A stretch of 64,000 nucleotides of DNA from Dipteronia dyeriana (Eukaryota; Streptophyta; Magnoliopsida; Sapindales; Sapindaceae): the NCBI GenBank assembly GCA_032871835.1, contig CM065295.1, positions 43,026,360 to 43,090,359 on the forward strand. Direction: 5' to 3'. Below are positions 36,866 through 47,435 of the stretch, piece after piece. The position numbers were made by a program, and so were the translations under genes. The notes beneath the pieces were generated by a model. It was not told the origin of the DNA. It searched no databases and saw nothing but the letters and a program-made list of their open reading frames with translations. The first letter of the stretch is position 1; each line of letters starts with the position of its first letter.

Positions 36866-38229
36866 CTCTAATGCATGTTCTCTTAGATATTCATCTTTTT
36901 TTACTCAATTTTTGATATACATCTCATAGCATGTCATATTAGAGAATTTTGTATTGCATGCATATGGTTCTCATTGACATTTGCTATTTTAGGATCTAAT
37001 AGTGAAATTGTTCACATTGATATTAACTTTGATGATTGTTTGTGTATAGTATATTGAGTGGCATTACTTTTGAAAATATGAGCTTCATATTCTTTGAAAG
37101 CTACTCATTAGAGAAGTAATGATCTTAAATAAGTCTCTACTTATTGCTTTTAGATCATGTGCTTATGATCCATAAAATCTTGGTTTTCTAAAATTGCACC
37201 TTGCTTCTCTTAAATGTTTTGCTAGTAGATTGAGTTTACTAATATGTAAACTTTGGATACACCTTGAAGTTTTTGTGCTTAAGTACATTTAAAATGACCT
37301 ATGGTTAGTATCCATTTTGCTTTGGTAAATACATAGAACTCAACGAACACCTTCATGGAAAGGGATACACACATTGGTTGTGAAAGCTACCCAATATTGG
37401 AAAGAGCTACACTATTGTGATAAGTGAAAGCCGCCATGAAGTGAATTTTGTTTATGTTTAAAAAAATAAAAATTCAAAAAAGTGTTGAAATGGAATCATG
37501 AAAAAAAAATCTTTGATTCAAAGCCTAAAAAGAAAAGGAGGAAGATATAAAAAGGAGTATAGTTGAAAATCAAATGAGCTCGGGTTGAAAAATAGAAATG
37601 GGATGACGAGCCACATGCACACACACGCTCATATGTTGAAATCTATTCTCTTAAAAAGCAAAAAATTCTGGATGATAATCGGTTTGACTTGTTATGGAAA
37701 AAGCTTAAGATGAATAGTTATTGGAAATTGTTTGCATGTTGATTATCAAACTACTTCTTGATATATATTTGAAGCATATCTCTCACACACACACTTTGTT
37801 TATGAGTATGATGATATTTTAGCAATTGTTGAAGAATTATGAGAGAACTTGAAAATTCTTTGTGCATCTCTCTTAGTATATGAAGCTTATTTTATTGATA
37901 TTTCTTCAAATTGCTTGAATGTGTGATTGTGTGAACATCTTTGTGGACTTTATGCTATCATTAATTTTAGTTATAGCATTTATCAAGGGGGAGCATTTTA
38001 TGCTAGACATTGTTCTCCTTTATGATATTTTCACATGCTTTATGTTGTTACATGTTGGCATATTTTGACTTAATTATACTTGTAAGATATTACTCACTAT
38101 CTTTGTCTTACATGATGATTCATTCCTAAGTCATATGTCTTGGTTTTTATATCTTTGTGACTAATATGCTTGTTTTGTCTTTCACTCACTTTTGTTGTAT
38201 GTATATAGCATCTTATTTCACAAGAACAA
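36866..38229 (+). other. Non-coding stretch between lost pol and env-like ORF
   Basis: AT-rich with no ORF of note. It holds phrases such as 'gaaagggatacacacattgg' and 'gaaagccgccatgaag' near 37365-37440, of a kind I recall between pol and the extra ORF in large plant retroelements. A pyrimidine-rich run ending in AG (near 38177-38209) could serve as a splice acceptor for a subgenomic env-like mRNA; that is inference. Confidence 0.4.
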
Positions 38230-39291
38230 ATGGGAATAACTAAAGTTACCGGAAGTGGAAATCAATCGAATGCCATTGTGAAAGCCAAGTCCACCTCAAA
38301 GGGATCCAAAGCTTCAAGGTCAAAGGATTTAGGGATCTTTGCAACTAAAAAGATATTTCAAGAGAGAGGCATTGACTTTGGTAAGTGTAAAGATTCTTAT
38401 GTTCTTAAGTGCTTAAAGGATAGAAAATGGGAATCTTGGGTGAGCATGTTAGGAGTTGTAAATGATACTCTTGTTAGAGAGTTTTATCTTGAATGTACGG
38501 AAAGTGCCACCTTGTTAGATACTTTGATGGAAATTAGGGGTGTTGTGTTTAGAGTTAACCCGGAAAATATTAACAAGTTTCTTGGGCTATCTAATGATAT
38601 GGATTCTAATTTTTTAGACGTGGATGTCATTGAGAATCTAAATATCATGGGTAGAACTCTTTGTGACAATACTTCTTTTGAGTGGAAAAGTATAGCATAT
38701 ATTAGTCAACATGAGTTAATTAAGGCTAGTGCATTTTGGCATCTATTCATTTGCACTAACATTATTGGATCTTTGAATTCAACCGAGTTGAATAAGGATA
38801 AGATCAGAATAGTGTATGTCTTGGTAACTGATCAACCTATAAACCTAGGAGATCTTCTCATGTATTACATTGATAGTGCGGCTTTCTCTACTAGAGGTGA
38901 TAAAAAACATGCATTACCGGGGTTTATTACTTTATTGTGTTTAGCCCGTTGGATTAAGAGTAGAGAAGATGATGTGTTAGTTCAACCCTTGGAAAAGTAT
39001 TGTGATAAACGTGTGTCATACATGTCTTATAAGAATAAGGGTAAGACTTGTGATACTTTTGGACTATTTAGTAGTTCTCAAGTTGATAGTCATGTGATTA
39101 GCATAAATATTCTTCCGGATTGGGCTATACAATTGAAGGAGAAAGTTGATGAACTTAGTGCTATAGTCGTTCAACAAGAAACTAGGATAAAAGAGTTGGA
39201 GGAGTGCATTGCTTCAAGTTCAAGACCACCTCTCAAGCATTATGTTAGATCAACTACTCGCACGACTTTCTTTGGTGGAACAAGTAGCTAG
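38230..39291 (+). CDS. Envelope-like / putative plant transposon protein, intact ORF
   Basis: This 353-codon ORF is uninterrupted, the longest in the window. The first ~40 residues are Ser/Lys-rich and basic. Residues ~45-250 resemble the 'putative plant transposon protein' domain found in the extra ORF of SIRE and Athila elements: RKWESWVSMLGVVNDTLVRE, then MEIRGVVFRVNPENINKFLG, then ALPGFITLLCLARWI. A heptad coiled coil spans ~300-330 (KEKVDELSAIVVQQETRIKE). I see no signal peptide and no convincing membrane span, so an envelope function is not supported by the sequence. Its place between the pol region and the polypurine tract is diagnostic. The start was chosen as the first ATG. It is the only element ORF without stops. 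Confidence 0.8.
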   Translation: MGITKVTGSGNQSNAIVKAKSTSKGSKASRSKDLGIFATKKIFQERGIDFGKCKDSYVLKCLKDRKWESWVSMLGVVNDTLVREFYLECTESATLLDTLMEIRGVVFRVNPENINKFLGLSNDMDSNFLDVDVIENLNIMGRTLCDNTSFEWKSIAYISQHELIKASAFWHLFICTNIIGSLNSTELNKDKIRIVYVLVTDQPINLGDLLMYYIDSAAFSTRGDKKHALPGFITLLCLARWIKSREDDVLVQPLEKYCDKRVSYMSYKNKGKTCDTFGLFSSSQVDSHVISINILPDWAIQLKEKVDELSAIVVQQETRIKELEECIASSSRPPLKHYVRSTTRTTFFGGTSS

Positions 39292-39748
39292 TATTTGAGT
39301 CTTGAGGTATATTTCTTAACTGTTGACATTATTTCATGTCAAAAAGGGGGAGAAAGAGATGTTAGTTGCTTAGTTTCTTATTATGTTGTTTTTGTGAACT
39401 TTTGAACTTTCAATGGCATGTAATAATTAGTCTTAAGATTTGGTTAAGAATTATTGTGTTTTGGCATGTATTGAGGGGGAGATACATGTATTTGTGGACT
39501 TAATTGTATATTCTTATCCATATTATATGTTGCCTTTTGTTATTTTTCTCTTGTATATGCATTGTGCTTTGAGAGGATTTGTAGGTTGCTTCAAGAAAAG
39601 ATCAAGATGAAGTTCAAGAGTTGATGAAGTTAGTTATAGGAAACTTACTCATTGTAAAATAAGGGAGTGATTTTGTGACCTATCTTCATTTTTATATTTG
39701 TAGTAAATGTATAGGTGTTTTGACCTGGAATTTGCCAAATGGGGAGAT
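39292..39748 (+). other. Post-ORF region with polypurine tract
   Basis: About 450 bases containing two purine runs typical of SIRE-like elements ('caaaaagggggagaaagag' near 39340 and 'gagggggagatac' near 39472). The functional-looking tract AAATGGGGAGAT ends at 39748, directly before the 3' LTR. Confidence 0.65.
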
Positions 39749-42282
39749 TATTAGGTTTTAGATTGTGTTGGCCTTAATTCCATATCAAAATGATGTTTAC
39801 TAGTAATAATTTAGTTGTTTAGATTCATGATGATTCAAGCTTCAAAGAAGAAGGAACAACTAGTGAAAGCAAGTTCAAAGTCTTCAAAGAGAAAGGATGC
39901 CATATGGTTCTACAAAGGTATACTAAGACCTTATCTTTCTCTTACAAGGCTTAAGCACACACACACACACACAATTCATACATTTGTGTCCCTGCATCGT
40001 TGTGAACCATTATAGGCACACATATACAATTAATTCACATGTGTCCTAGCATCTTTGTGCACCATGTATAACACATTCACACACTTGAAGATGAATACCC
40101 ATGCATTGGTATGAAAATAACATGTTTTGGAAAATGCATGATTGGAGACTATCTCTATGTAGTTTGCATTCTAGTGTGAATTGTGTTTGTAGATGTATAT
40201 GTATGTATAACATGGATATTGAACTTGATTTTAGTCTCAAATCATTCTTGATTGAGTTCCGGTCATTTCGGTTACTCATACTATTGATTTCAAGTTCTAA
40301 GTCAAAAGATACTACACTTTCAACTCATATTGCATACATTGTCTTCGTCTTCATATAACGAGTCGAATTATTATTTTTTGGGTTGAGTATCTCATATGTC
40401 CATGTCCGTGAGAGAGTTACAGTTCTTAATCCGTAAACAGATTCAAATTCCAAGTTCGAAGGTCGGAGAACTGTCGAATAACATGAGGGGAACGCGCGAG
40501 GAAAAGAAGTGCAAACAAGCACTCTTTCACGAGATGGCACGTGGCCATCTCGGGACCGAATGCTTGCTGCTCTGAGATGCCCACATGACATCTTGGGTAG
40601 CAAGCATGCTTGGTTAATTTAAGGTCATTTTGGTCCTTTTTCTTCTATTCTTTCCCTCTCCTTTATATATCTCTTCCCTCTCACATTTCATTCTAAGAAT
40701 AGATTCAAAATTTGAGTGCAGAATTTTCTCTCAAATTTTCTCACCTTCCAAACACCATAACTTCTTCATTTGAACTCCGATTTGAGTAATTCAAAGTTGA
40801 GAGTGTTTGTATATACATCCTTCATATTTTCTTTGAAGGTTTGAGTTAGTTTTATTGCTGTTTTTGGAGTCTAATCTCACAAAAACGGGACTGCACCAAA
40901 TCAACTAAGGTATTGATTTTCTCTCAAAGTTATCTTTTAAACTTGGTCAATTGCCTTGGGTTTTCTTCTTCAACATATATATGTGTCTTGTAATTGTTTT
41001 GATTTGAGTTTTAAACTCATTCAAAGCTAGATTGAGTTTCAATTGAAATCTCACATGTTGAGTTAGGTTTTGATTTTGCCTAAGTTTTCACATGTTTGGG
41101 ATTGTATTGTGCTAGCTTTGATTCTAGGACTATTTGATGATCTTTGATTGATTGATTTTGTGAAAAATAGTTCCTCACATGTATTAGGCTCTCTTTGGCT
41201 AAAATCTCACTATAATACATGTGATTGTGTTCTTTTGAGCTATTCATGTGCTTTGTTGAATCTATGAATATGAAATATGCTCTAGAACTCTTGCTTTAAT
41301 CTAAATGACTTTTTCACATGATTTTAGTATGTTTATGGTATATGAGATTTAAACTTGATTATGTGTTAATTGAACATATCTTATGATTCAAGTTTTAGAT
41401 CTATGCATGTATCTAGGTTGTAATTAATGTTGAACATATCTTGCATGATCTAGATGGATTAAACATGCATGATTGACTAGACTACATTTGTTTTGTGTAT
41501 TCATGCTCATGTCTAGTATTTTCCATAGGATGTGTTGATCATAACATTCTATGTTGCGTGATTGTTTGCGTTTTTCATTCATGATCACCTACATGCCTTG
41601 TGAAAAGGAAGTCTTGACAATAGGTGTGAGACCTATGTTGTTGAGCAAGGAAGTCTTGGCAAGAGGTGGGAGACCTCAGATTTTCAAGCAAGGAAGTCTT
41701 GACTAGAGTTGGGAGGACTCGGATAGTTGAGCAAGAAGTCTTGCCTAGGGTAGTGAGGATCCAGAAGAGTGAACGAAGAAGTCTTGACAAGAGGTGTGAG
41801 GCCTCAAATTGTTGAGCAAGAGGGCGACATATTCATGAGTAGGATAGGAGGGTAGTTTCTAGGTGAAGGGGTTACTTGAGAGATTGTACTTGTCTTATCT
41901 ACTAGTGGATTTTGTTTGCCGGTGGTTTCTAACCCGTGGATGTTTTCTCTTCGGAGGTTTACCACGTTATATCTTGTGTTAACTTTTCTCCATCCCTATC
42001 TCTCTTATATTTGTATTTGTTATTTGAATACTATGGATAGAACTTTATATGTAAGTTGACTTCCTTTCTATAATATAATTTGTATTTGTGTTATGATTAC
42101 TTGTTTGTATCACACTTTACTTGTTTTGTATATTGATTAAGTGTCTTTAATTGATATATATATTGTGATACAAGCAATCTAGAGGGACAAACTTTTGTTT
42201 GTTTCTAAGGGTGTCGAAAAAGGTTCCTAACCTATTCACCCCCCCGGTTAGCCTTGAGCATTTAACTGTGTTTGTATATTCA
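39749..42282 (+). repeat. 3' LTR of the SIRE-like element
   Basis: Starts TATTAGG (one transition from TGTTAGG) and ends TTTGTATATTCA. It is about 105 bases shorter than the 5' LTR. That is nearly all explained by five instead of seven ~42 bp repeats and a 7-base instead of 24-base C run. Confidence 0.92.
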
Positions 42283-42287
42283 GCTTT

Positions 42288-43081
42288 ACTTCGTTCCAAG
42301 GGTAGAACTAAGCAACAACCTTCTGAATCTTATTTTCACTGGAGGATGGGGTATTCGGATCACTAATGGCCCTTTTTTCCTACGTGCCTTTACCGATATA
42401 TTTATAGTATGAGCCTTTATGGTTGATTCGTGATGTACAAGCCATGAATAGCTGAACTGATCTTCCTCCTTTTTAGACAGGATTTTTTTTAATGATGTTG
42501 ACTCCGTATAATTAGTTGTTTTGAAGATATTTCGGAGGGAGATGTATTTGTTTCCTTCTTAGACTCGTCGACTCAGCTTGTATGCACGTGGAAGTTTGAT
42601 ACATGTTGGAGAATAATTCTTATTCAGCTCATCGTTTAATGAGGTATTGCACAGAGGCTACTTGGCGGGGTGATGGTGAGATACCTTGAGGTATTAATCT
42701 GGTTGTATAGAGCTTGATTATTCTGATAACAAGGTACCCCCATGGTACCGGTCTGCTAGCGGAATGTCCTGGGGGTGAGGAGCTTGAATGATCTTGTTGT
42801 AGCCTTATGATCCTCCTCTTTTCTGTTAAGGAGTTAGGATAGGTGCCCCGATGGATAGGCGAGATTGTTCGGAGGTGCCCGGGTCTCAGTTGGATACTTT
42901 ACGGAGGAGACGAGATCTTACCTTACCCTGACAATGATGTCGGGGTGCCTCGATCATACGGGATCATGCAATTTTGAGGATGGTTGTAGCATGCTTTAGC
43001 AGGTATCGAGAGGTACCTTGTACCAGGTATTTAACTAGGTGGAAAATTTCCCTTTAGGCCTTTGCCAAATTTGGCTATTAA
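42288..43081 (-). mobile_element. LTR-like sequence, segment 2
   Basis: Continues segment 28735-29040 after the GCTTT duplication and ends CTATTAACA. It is moderately GC-rich with paired motifs such as GGTACC (near 42731-42756 and 43012-43018). No coding region is visible. The combined LTR would be about 1.1 kb. No second copy exists in the window. Confidence 0.4.
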
Positions 43082-43239
43082 CAGAAGTCCCCTCTGATTT
43101 GAACACTGGTGACTGAGTTGGGGTTGGAGTCAGATTTCCTATTTTAGGAAATTTTTGTTTCCAACTCGGTTACAGGAATCTGGGAAGTGATCTTTCCATT
43201 AAATGTAGAGCCTACGTGTCGAGCGAGGGATGTGTTCCC

Positions 43240-43487
43240 GTTTAAAATAACGAAATGTTTTCGATGGTACGTGAGTTTCTAGGCGTATCATGTCGAAAAA
43301 TCTTACGGTTACTATTCCATCTCCTATATTTAAACACGGTAGCCCTATCATTCATCTTCAAGCTTTCAAATCTTTCTACTTTCAAAATTCAAAAAAATCC
43401 ATAAGCTTCCTCTGTTTTCTTCACCTCTTCATCTTCTTCCAGCCGACTTTCTAATGTTTCCATGCCTCATTCCGACCACAATAACGT
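43240..43487 (+). repeat. Direct repeat copy 1, promoter-like
   Basis: Nearly identical to 43743-43984. It contains a TATA-like 'ctatatttaaacacgg' near 43323, a pyrimidine-rich leader with CTTCAAGCTTTC, and an ATG near 43460 followed by about 15 open codons. It looks like the promoter and 5' end of a transcribed unit that has lost its body. Confidence 0.6.
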
Positions 43488-43490
43488 AGA

Positions 43491-43742
43491 TGAAAATTCC
43501 CTAAAAACTGTGTATGTCTATACCTAGAGAGGGGGAAAATATGTTTTAATCGAATCAATTACCAACTTTTTAATTAATCAATATTCTAAATATTACCACA
43601 AATTATAAAGCATTCAATAAAACTAATTATGCATAAAACAATAAACGACACACTATATATACGTGGAAACCCTTCGACAAGGGAAAAACCACGGGCTATC
43701 CTTCTAGCCATATACAATCCTCAAATCCACTATTGTAATGAC
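43491..43742 (-). repeat. Short LTR-like fragment between the direct repeats
   Basis: On the minus strand it contains GGTTTTTCCCTTGTCG and a CCCCCTCTCTAGG run, phrases common near the ends of SIRE-like copia LTRs. It is too short for a full LTR and has no recognisable termini. Confidence 0.3.
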
Positions 43743-43984
43743 GTTTAAAATAACGAAATGTTTTCGATGGTGCGTGAGTTTCCAGGCATATCCTGTCAAA
43801 AATCTTACGGTTACTATTCCATCTCTTCTTTTTAAACACGGTAGCCCTATCATTCATCTTCAAGCTTTCAAATCTTTCTACTTTCAAAATTCAAAAAAAT
43901 CTATAAGCTTCCTTTCTTCACCTCTTCGTCTTCTTCCAGCCGACATTCTAATGTTGCCAGATCTTATTCCGACCACGACAACGT
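43743..43984 (+). repeat. Direct repeat copy 2
   Basis: Second copy of 43240-43487. Here the ATG of copy 1 is TTG (near 43954) and the frame closes quickly, so this copy does not encode the same start. It abuts the end of the minus-strand ORF remnant. Confidence 0.6.
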
Positions 43985-43999
43985 CCCTCTGGTAAAAAA

Positions 44000-45205
44000 C
44001 CAATTGTTCTTCTAGTGCTTGTTCGACGAATGGAATCCTCACATAAAGCCTCTCTTTTTGGTGTCATCAGAGGTGTCAACTCCCCGGTTCACTTTTATCC
44101 CCTTATGGACCCAGCAATCTGGCGGATTGGACATGAGAAAATAAGTCCATGTCCAACCAGATTGCCTTAGTGTGTAGAAGTGCCTGATTTCACTCGGGGA
44201 AGGCGGCGACAGGTTCATCTGGCTCCACATATGCCACATGCAAATCAAGATCTTATAGCTATTCGGGGCCAGTTGGGCTGGAGCATTCCCTTTTTCAGCT
44301 AGAAACCAGGCAATAAACGGTTAAAGAGGAAGAGTGATGTCGCAACAAAGCATGGACCCATAAATCGCCACCATACCCGGGGAAGGGTTCCATGCGGCTC
44401 TATCACCAGCAGGAGACATTGTAACCTAGCCATCCAAATCGAATCGAGCACGATACATCTCGATCTCATCTTTCCTGACCACATTCGGCTCGACGTCATA
44501 CCCACTTGGGCGATCGACAGAAAAAGAGATACGAGATGTTCTAAACTCCTTTTCAACATCCTTCTCATCAACAATTAGCTCCCTGATTCGAACGCTGCTC
44601 AAGTTGTGCTTATGGACCTCTCTTTTACATTGATGTTTTCCTATCCTGGATCGAAGAGGTACCATGTGATCAGAAACGATAGATTCAAAACAAGATGAAT
44701 CAAAATTAAAACGGACGTCAGGGTAAAGCCCGGAAACGTCAACATCTAAAAAAAGAGGTTCATCATGAGGGATTTTCTGTAATAGTCTACGAATATAATA
44801 AACCAGTTGGAAATCTCAACGTTTAAGCACTTCAAAGGCTATAGTAAAAAGACGACGACGGGAAGATGGATTCATTAAAACTAACATTTGGAATAAAGAA
44901 ACCTGTTGTAAGAAACTTCAACAGAGAATAGAGGTTTTCTACTTAAAGAAATATGGGTTGGAAATCTCTGGTTTGAGTCTGTGAGAATAAACCAGAGCAA
45001 CCCCGTTCAGTGAAGCATTTAAAAGGACAATAGCACGAAACCCTAGGATCTCAATAAGCGGGAAAAAATCAAAGACAGATTTGATGACGTAGGCGGCGCA
45101 CTGGAGACGCGTAGGTCGTTTCTCATAAATGGTATCGAGAAATAAAGCGGTGGAAGACACATTATAAGAGAAGAACTGAACAAGACCGTCAGGACTCCAA
45201 AACAT
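44000..45205 (-). pseudogene. 'Putative gypsy type transposon' ORF, broken
   Basis: From ATG at 45205 (MFWSPDGLVQFFSYN) rightmost, the minus strand runs through several frames to about 44039. The block SPSPGMVAIYGSM-like (NPSPGMVAIYGSM), DITLPLQPFIAWFLAEKG and NAPAQLAPNSYKILICMWHM matches the plant-specific 'putative gypsy type transposon' family (PF04195), with a Trp-rich tail after it. Stops and frameshifts occur near 44939, 44428 and 44290. In Ty3/gypsy Tat-lineage elements such extra ORFs can lie antisense to pol next to the 3' LTR. That fits the plus-strand LTR at 45386, but the ORF could instead belong to the minus-strand LTR ending at 43081. Confidence 0.65.
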
Positions 45206-45385
45206 TGTAATTATTGAGATTTCGTATGAGGCGAAAAATTGAATTTACATGGTCACCATTAAGACACATCATTATGACAAGACATTTACTCTGGCATAAA
45301 TGAGGCGCAAAAGATTAAGGGGTTGATTAAAACACTTTCGCCTGGAACAAATTCCTATTCGGCAAAAAATATTGTAAGGGGGTAT

Positions 45386-46180
45386 TGTCATATGTAAATT
45401 TTATTAGATGTACACCTCATCGACAAGGTGAATAAGATTGCCAGGTAGATATCCGAATAGGCATTCAGAAAATATCCCGTAAGATATCACCAAAGAACAG
45501 GAACCCGAGTAAGTATAAATGCAAGTATTGAGAAAGACCTGCTCGGGATCAGCTGACGTCATGTTCTGCTCGAGACAAATATGAAGAGATCCGAATAAAG
45601 AAGTCTAGTACATAACTCGCATACGAACCAAGAGTCATATTAAAATACGTAAAGATATCCACGTCGAAGAAGAATTCCAATAAGAATAGAATACCAAACA
45701 GGAAAAAGGTTTCAAATCAGGCAACAACTTTATTTCTTCAAAAAGACTACGCATTTGTAAGGAAATAAGTCCAAAATGGACTATATAACTAGAATCTCAT
45801 TCGGTCTCTATACAAATCTTCGAAATAGGAAAGAAGATAAAGACTACTCCAACAAGTAACCAATCATAATTAAATACAAAAATCTTTCATTACTTGTACA
45901 AAAAGGATTAGGGTTCTATGTACATAAAAATAGACCCATAATCTTGTCATAAAAAGATATAGAAGAGTACAGAGAGAAAAAAAGAGAGATCGAGAGTTGT
46001 AAATCTTTATTTCAATAGTGGATTTTGGCTCGGTTGTTTGTTCAACTACCCGTGGACTTTTCTCCGAGCACCGGAGTTTTACCATGTAAAACTTGTGTCT
46101 AACTAGTTTCAAATTGTATTCTCCTTTTCTTTCTCTTTGAGGTCACGGCTAAAATCCAATCTTGTTGACTTTTTCACACA
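45386..46180 (+). repeat. Putative Ty3/gypsy LTR with adjacent polypurine tract
   Basis: A purine tract GTAAGGGGG (45374-45382) directly precedes TGTCATATG. Inside are a TATA-like 'actatataactagaat' near 45779 and, toward the end, 'ctacccgtggacttttctcc', a common plant LTR U5 phrase. It ends near CACACA at 46180. No partner LTR is visible, so the limits are approximate. Confidence 0.45.
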
Positions 46181-46853
46181 TCGAGAAATTGACGTCAATA
46201 ATTTTTATGTAAAATTTTAATTATTGAAAATTTTTGTGCCAATTTATGATTTTGATAAAATATTGAACCGATTAGCAATTACTAAAGCTTGAGGGCTTTT
46301 TTGTAATTTTGATAAAAAAGATTAAGGATCAACTCAAATTCAAATATTTTTTGGTATATCTTTCATGGTTAAATAAAGTGATCCATCATTCTAAATCGGC
46401 TAATTGAAACAAGATGTCGCCAAAGTGACCTCTCTTGTGTAGATTGTTCATTTGGGATGTTGGATGTTTGTGTGTGTGTAAATTCATAAGGGTAGTAGTC
46501 GGCCCAAAGAAAGGTTAATACTTGACCGAATTGCACACACGCTTGTGGTGGTAAACATGTGACGATTATTAGGTTTTATATGTGAATAATAAGTCGATCC
46601 AAAGATAAATTTATTATTTGACATGAATTATTGTCAATGTTTGATCACTGCTACAAGAGTACCACTTACAATTAATATTATTGTCCAAAGACTTGATATT
46701 AATATTGTGCTAGGTATCTTGAAATGGGACTTAACATTATTTGAATTTGTTGATTCTTGTATTTGGTTATTATTGTGAGCATGTTTGTGTGTTTGTTTTG
46801 TTTTCCTTAAAGCTAGTGTTTCTACTGTATCTGTTAATACCAACTCTATACCC
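46181..46853 (+). other. Leader of the next copia element, 5' LTR not found
   Basis: About 670 bases upstream of gag without ORFs. It holds phrases like 'taggttttatatgtgaataa' (near 46571) that belong to the leader of this copia family. I searched for the start of its LTR (TGTTGGAAAAATTCC, seen at 53226) and did not find it here, so the 5' LTR has been lost. Confidence 0.5.
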
Positions 46854-47435
46854 ATGCTTAATGGGACTAACTTTAAGGATTGAAAAGAGAACATACTAAT
46901 TGTTCTTGGCTGCATGGATCTGGACCTTACATTTTGGATTGAGCAACCCGTTTCTCTTACGGATGCAAGTTCTTCTAATGATAAGAAGAACTTTAAGATA
47001 TGGGATCACTCAAATCGCATGAGTCTTATGATCATCAAGTGCGGCATTCCAGAGGCATTTGGGGGTGATGTATCTGAAAAGATAACCAAAGCTAAAGAGT
47101 TCCTAGTCGAAATTGAAAAGCGTTTTGCGAAAAACGATAAGGCAGAAACGAGCACACTTTTACAAAGCTTGATTTCTACGAAGTACAAAGGCAAGGGGAA
47201 CATAAAGAAGTACATTATGGAAATGTCTCATATTGCTTCTAAGCTTAAGGCTATAAAGCTTGAGTTGTCTGACGACTTGCTCGTGCATTTGGTATTAACA
47301 TCACTTCATGTATAATACAGCCAGGTTAAAGTCAATTACAACTGTCAAAAGGATAAATGGACTCTTAATGAGCTCATTTCTTACTGTGTGCAAGAGGAAG
47401 AGAGAATGAAGCAAGGCAAGACTGAAAGTGCTCAC
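46854..47435 (+). pseudogene. copia gag N-terminal part (degenerate)
   Basis: Reads MLNGTNFKD-stop-KENILIVLGCMDLDL, the typical start of a widespread copia gag. It then gives a 133-codon open stretch (46914-47315) with SNRMSLMIIKCGIPEAFGG, FLVEIEKRFAKNDKAETS and KLELSDDLLVHLVL. A tryptophan is replaced by a stop near 46884, and another stop lies near 47313. It is interrupted at 47436 by a solo LTR and resumes at 49826. Confidence 0.85.

Larger units (their letters stand above)
29041..42282 (+). mobile_element. SIRE-like Ty1/copia retrotransposon with env-like ORF
   Basis: A 13.2 kb element with LTRs at 29041-31679 and 39749-42282. GCTTT lies immediately before (29036-29040) and after it (42283-42287), a perfect target duplication. 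Inside are a copia-type primer site, gag with coiled-coil tail, a related LTR and truncated internal sequence, no recognisable protease-integrase-RT, and an intact envelope-like ORF before the polypurine tract. Such an ORF between pol and the 3' LTR is known from SIRE/Maximus elements. It needs enzymes from elsewhere to move. Confidence 0.93.

Noticed and set aside
43696..43995. 85-codon plus-strand ORF and its 63-codon minus-strand overlap
   Set aside because: They span the second direct repeat, are not open in the first copy, and show no domain.
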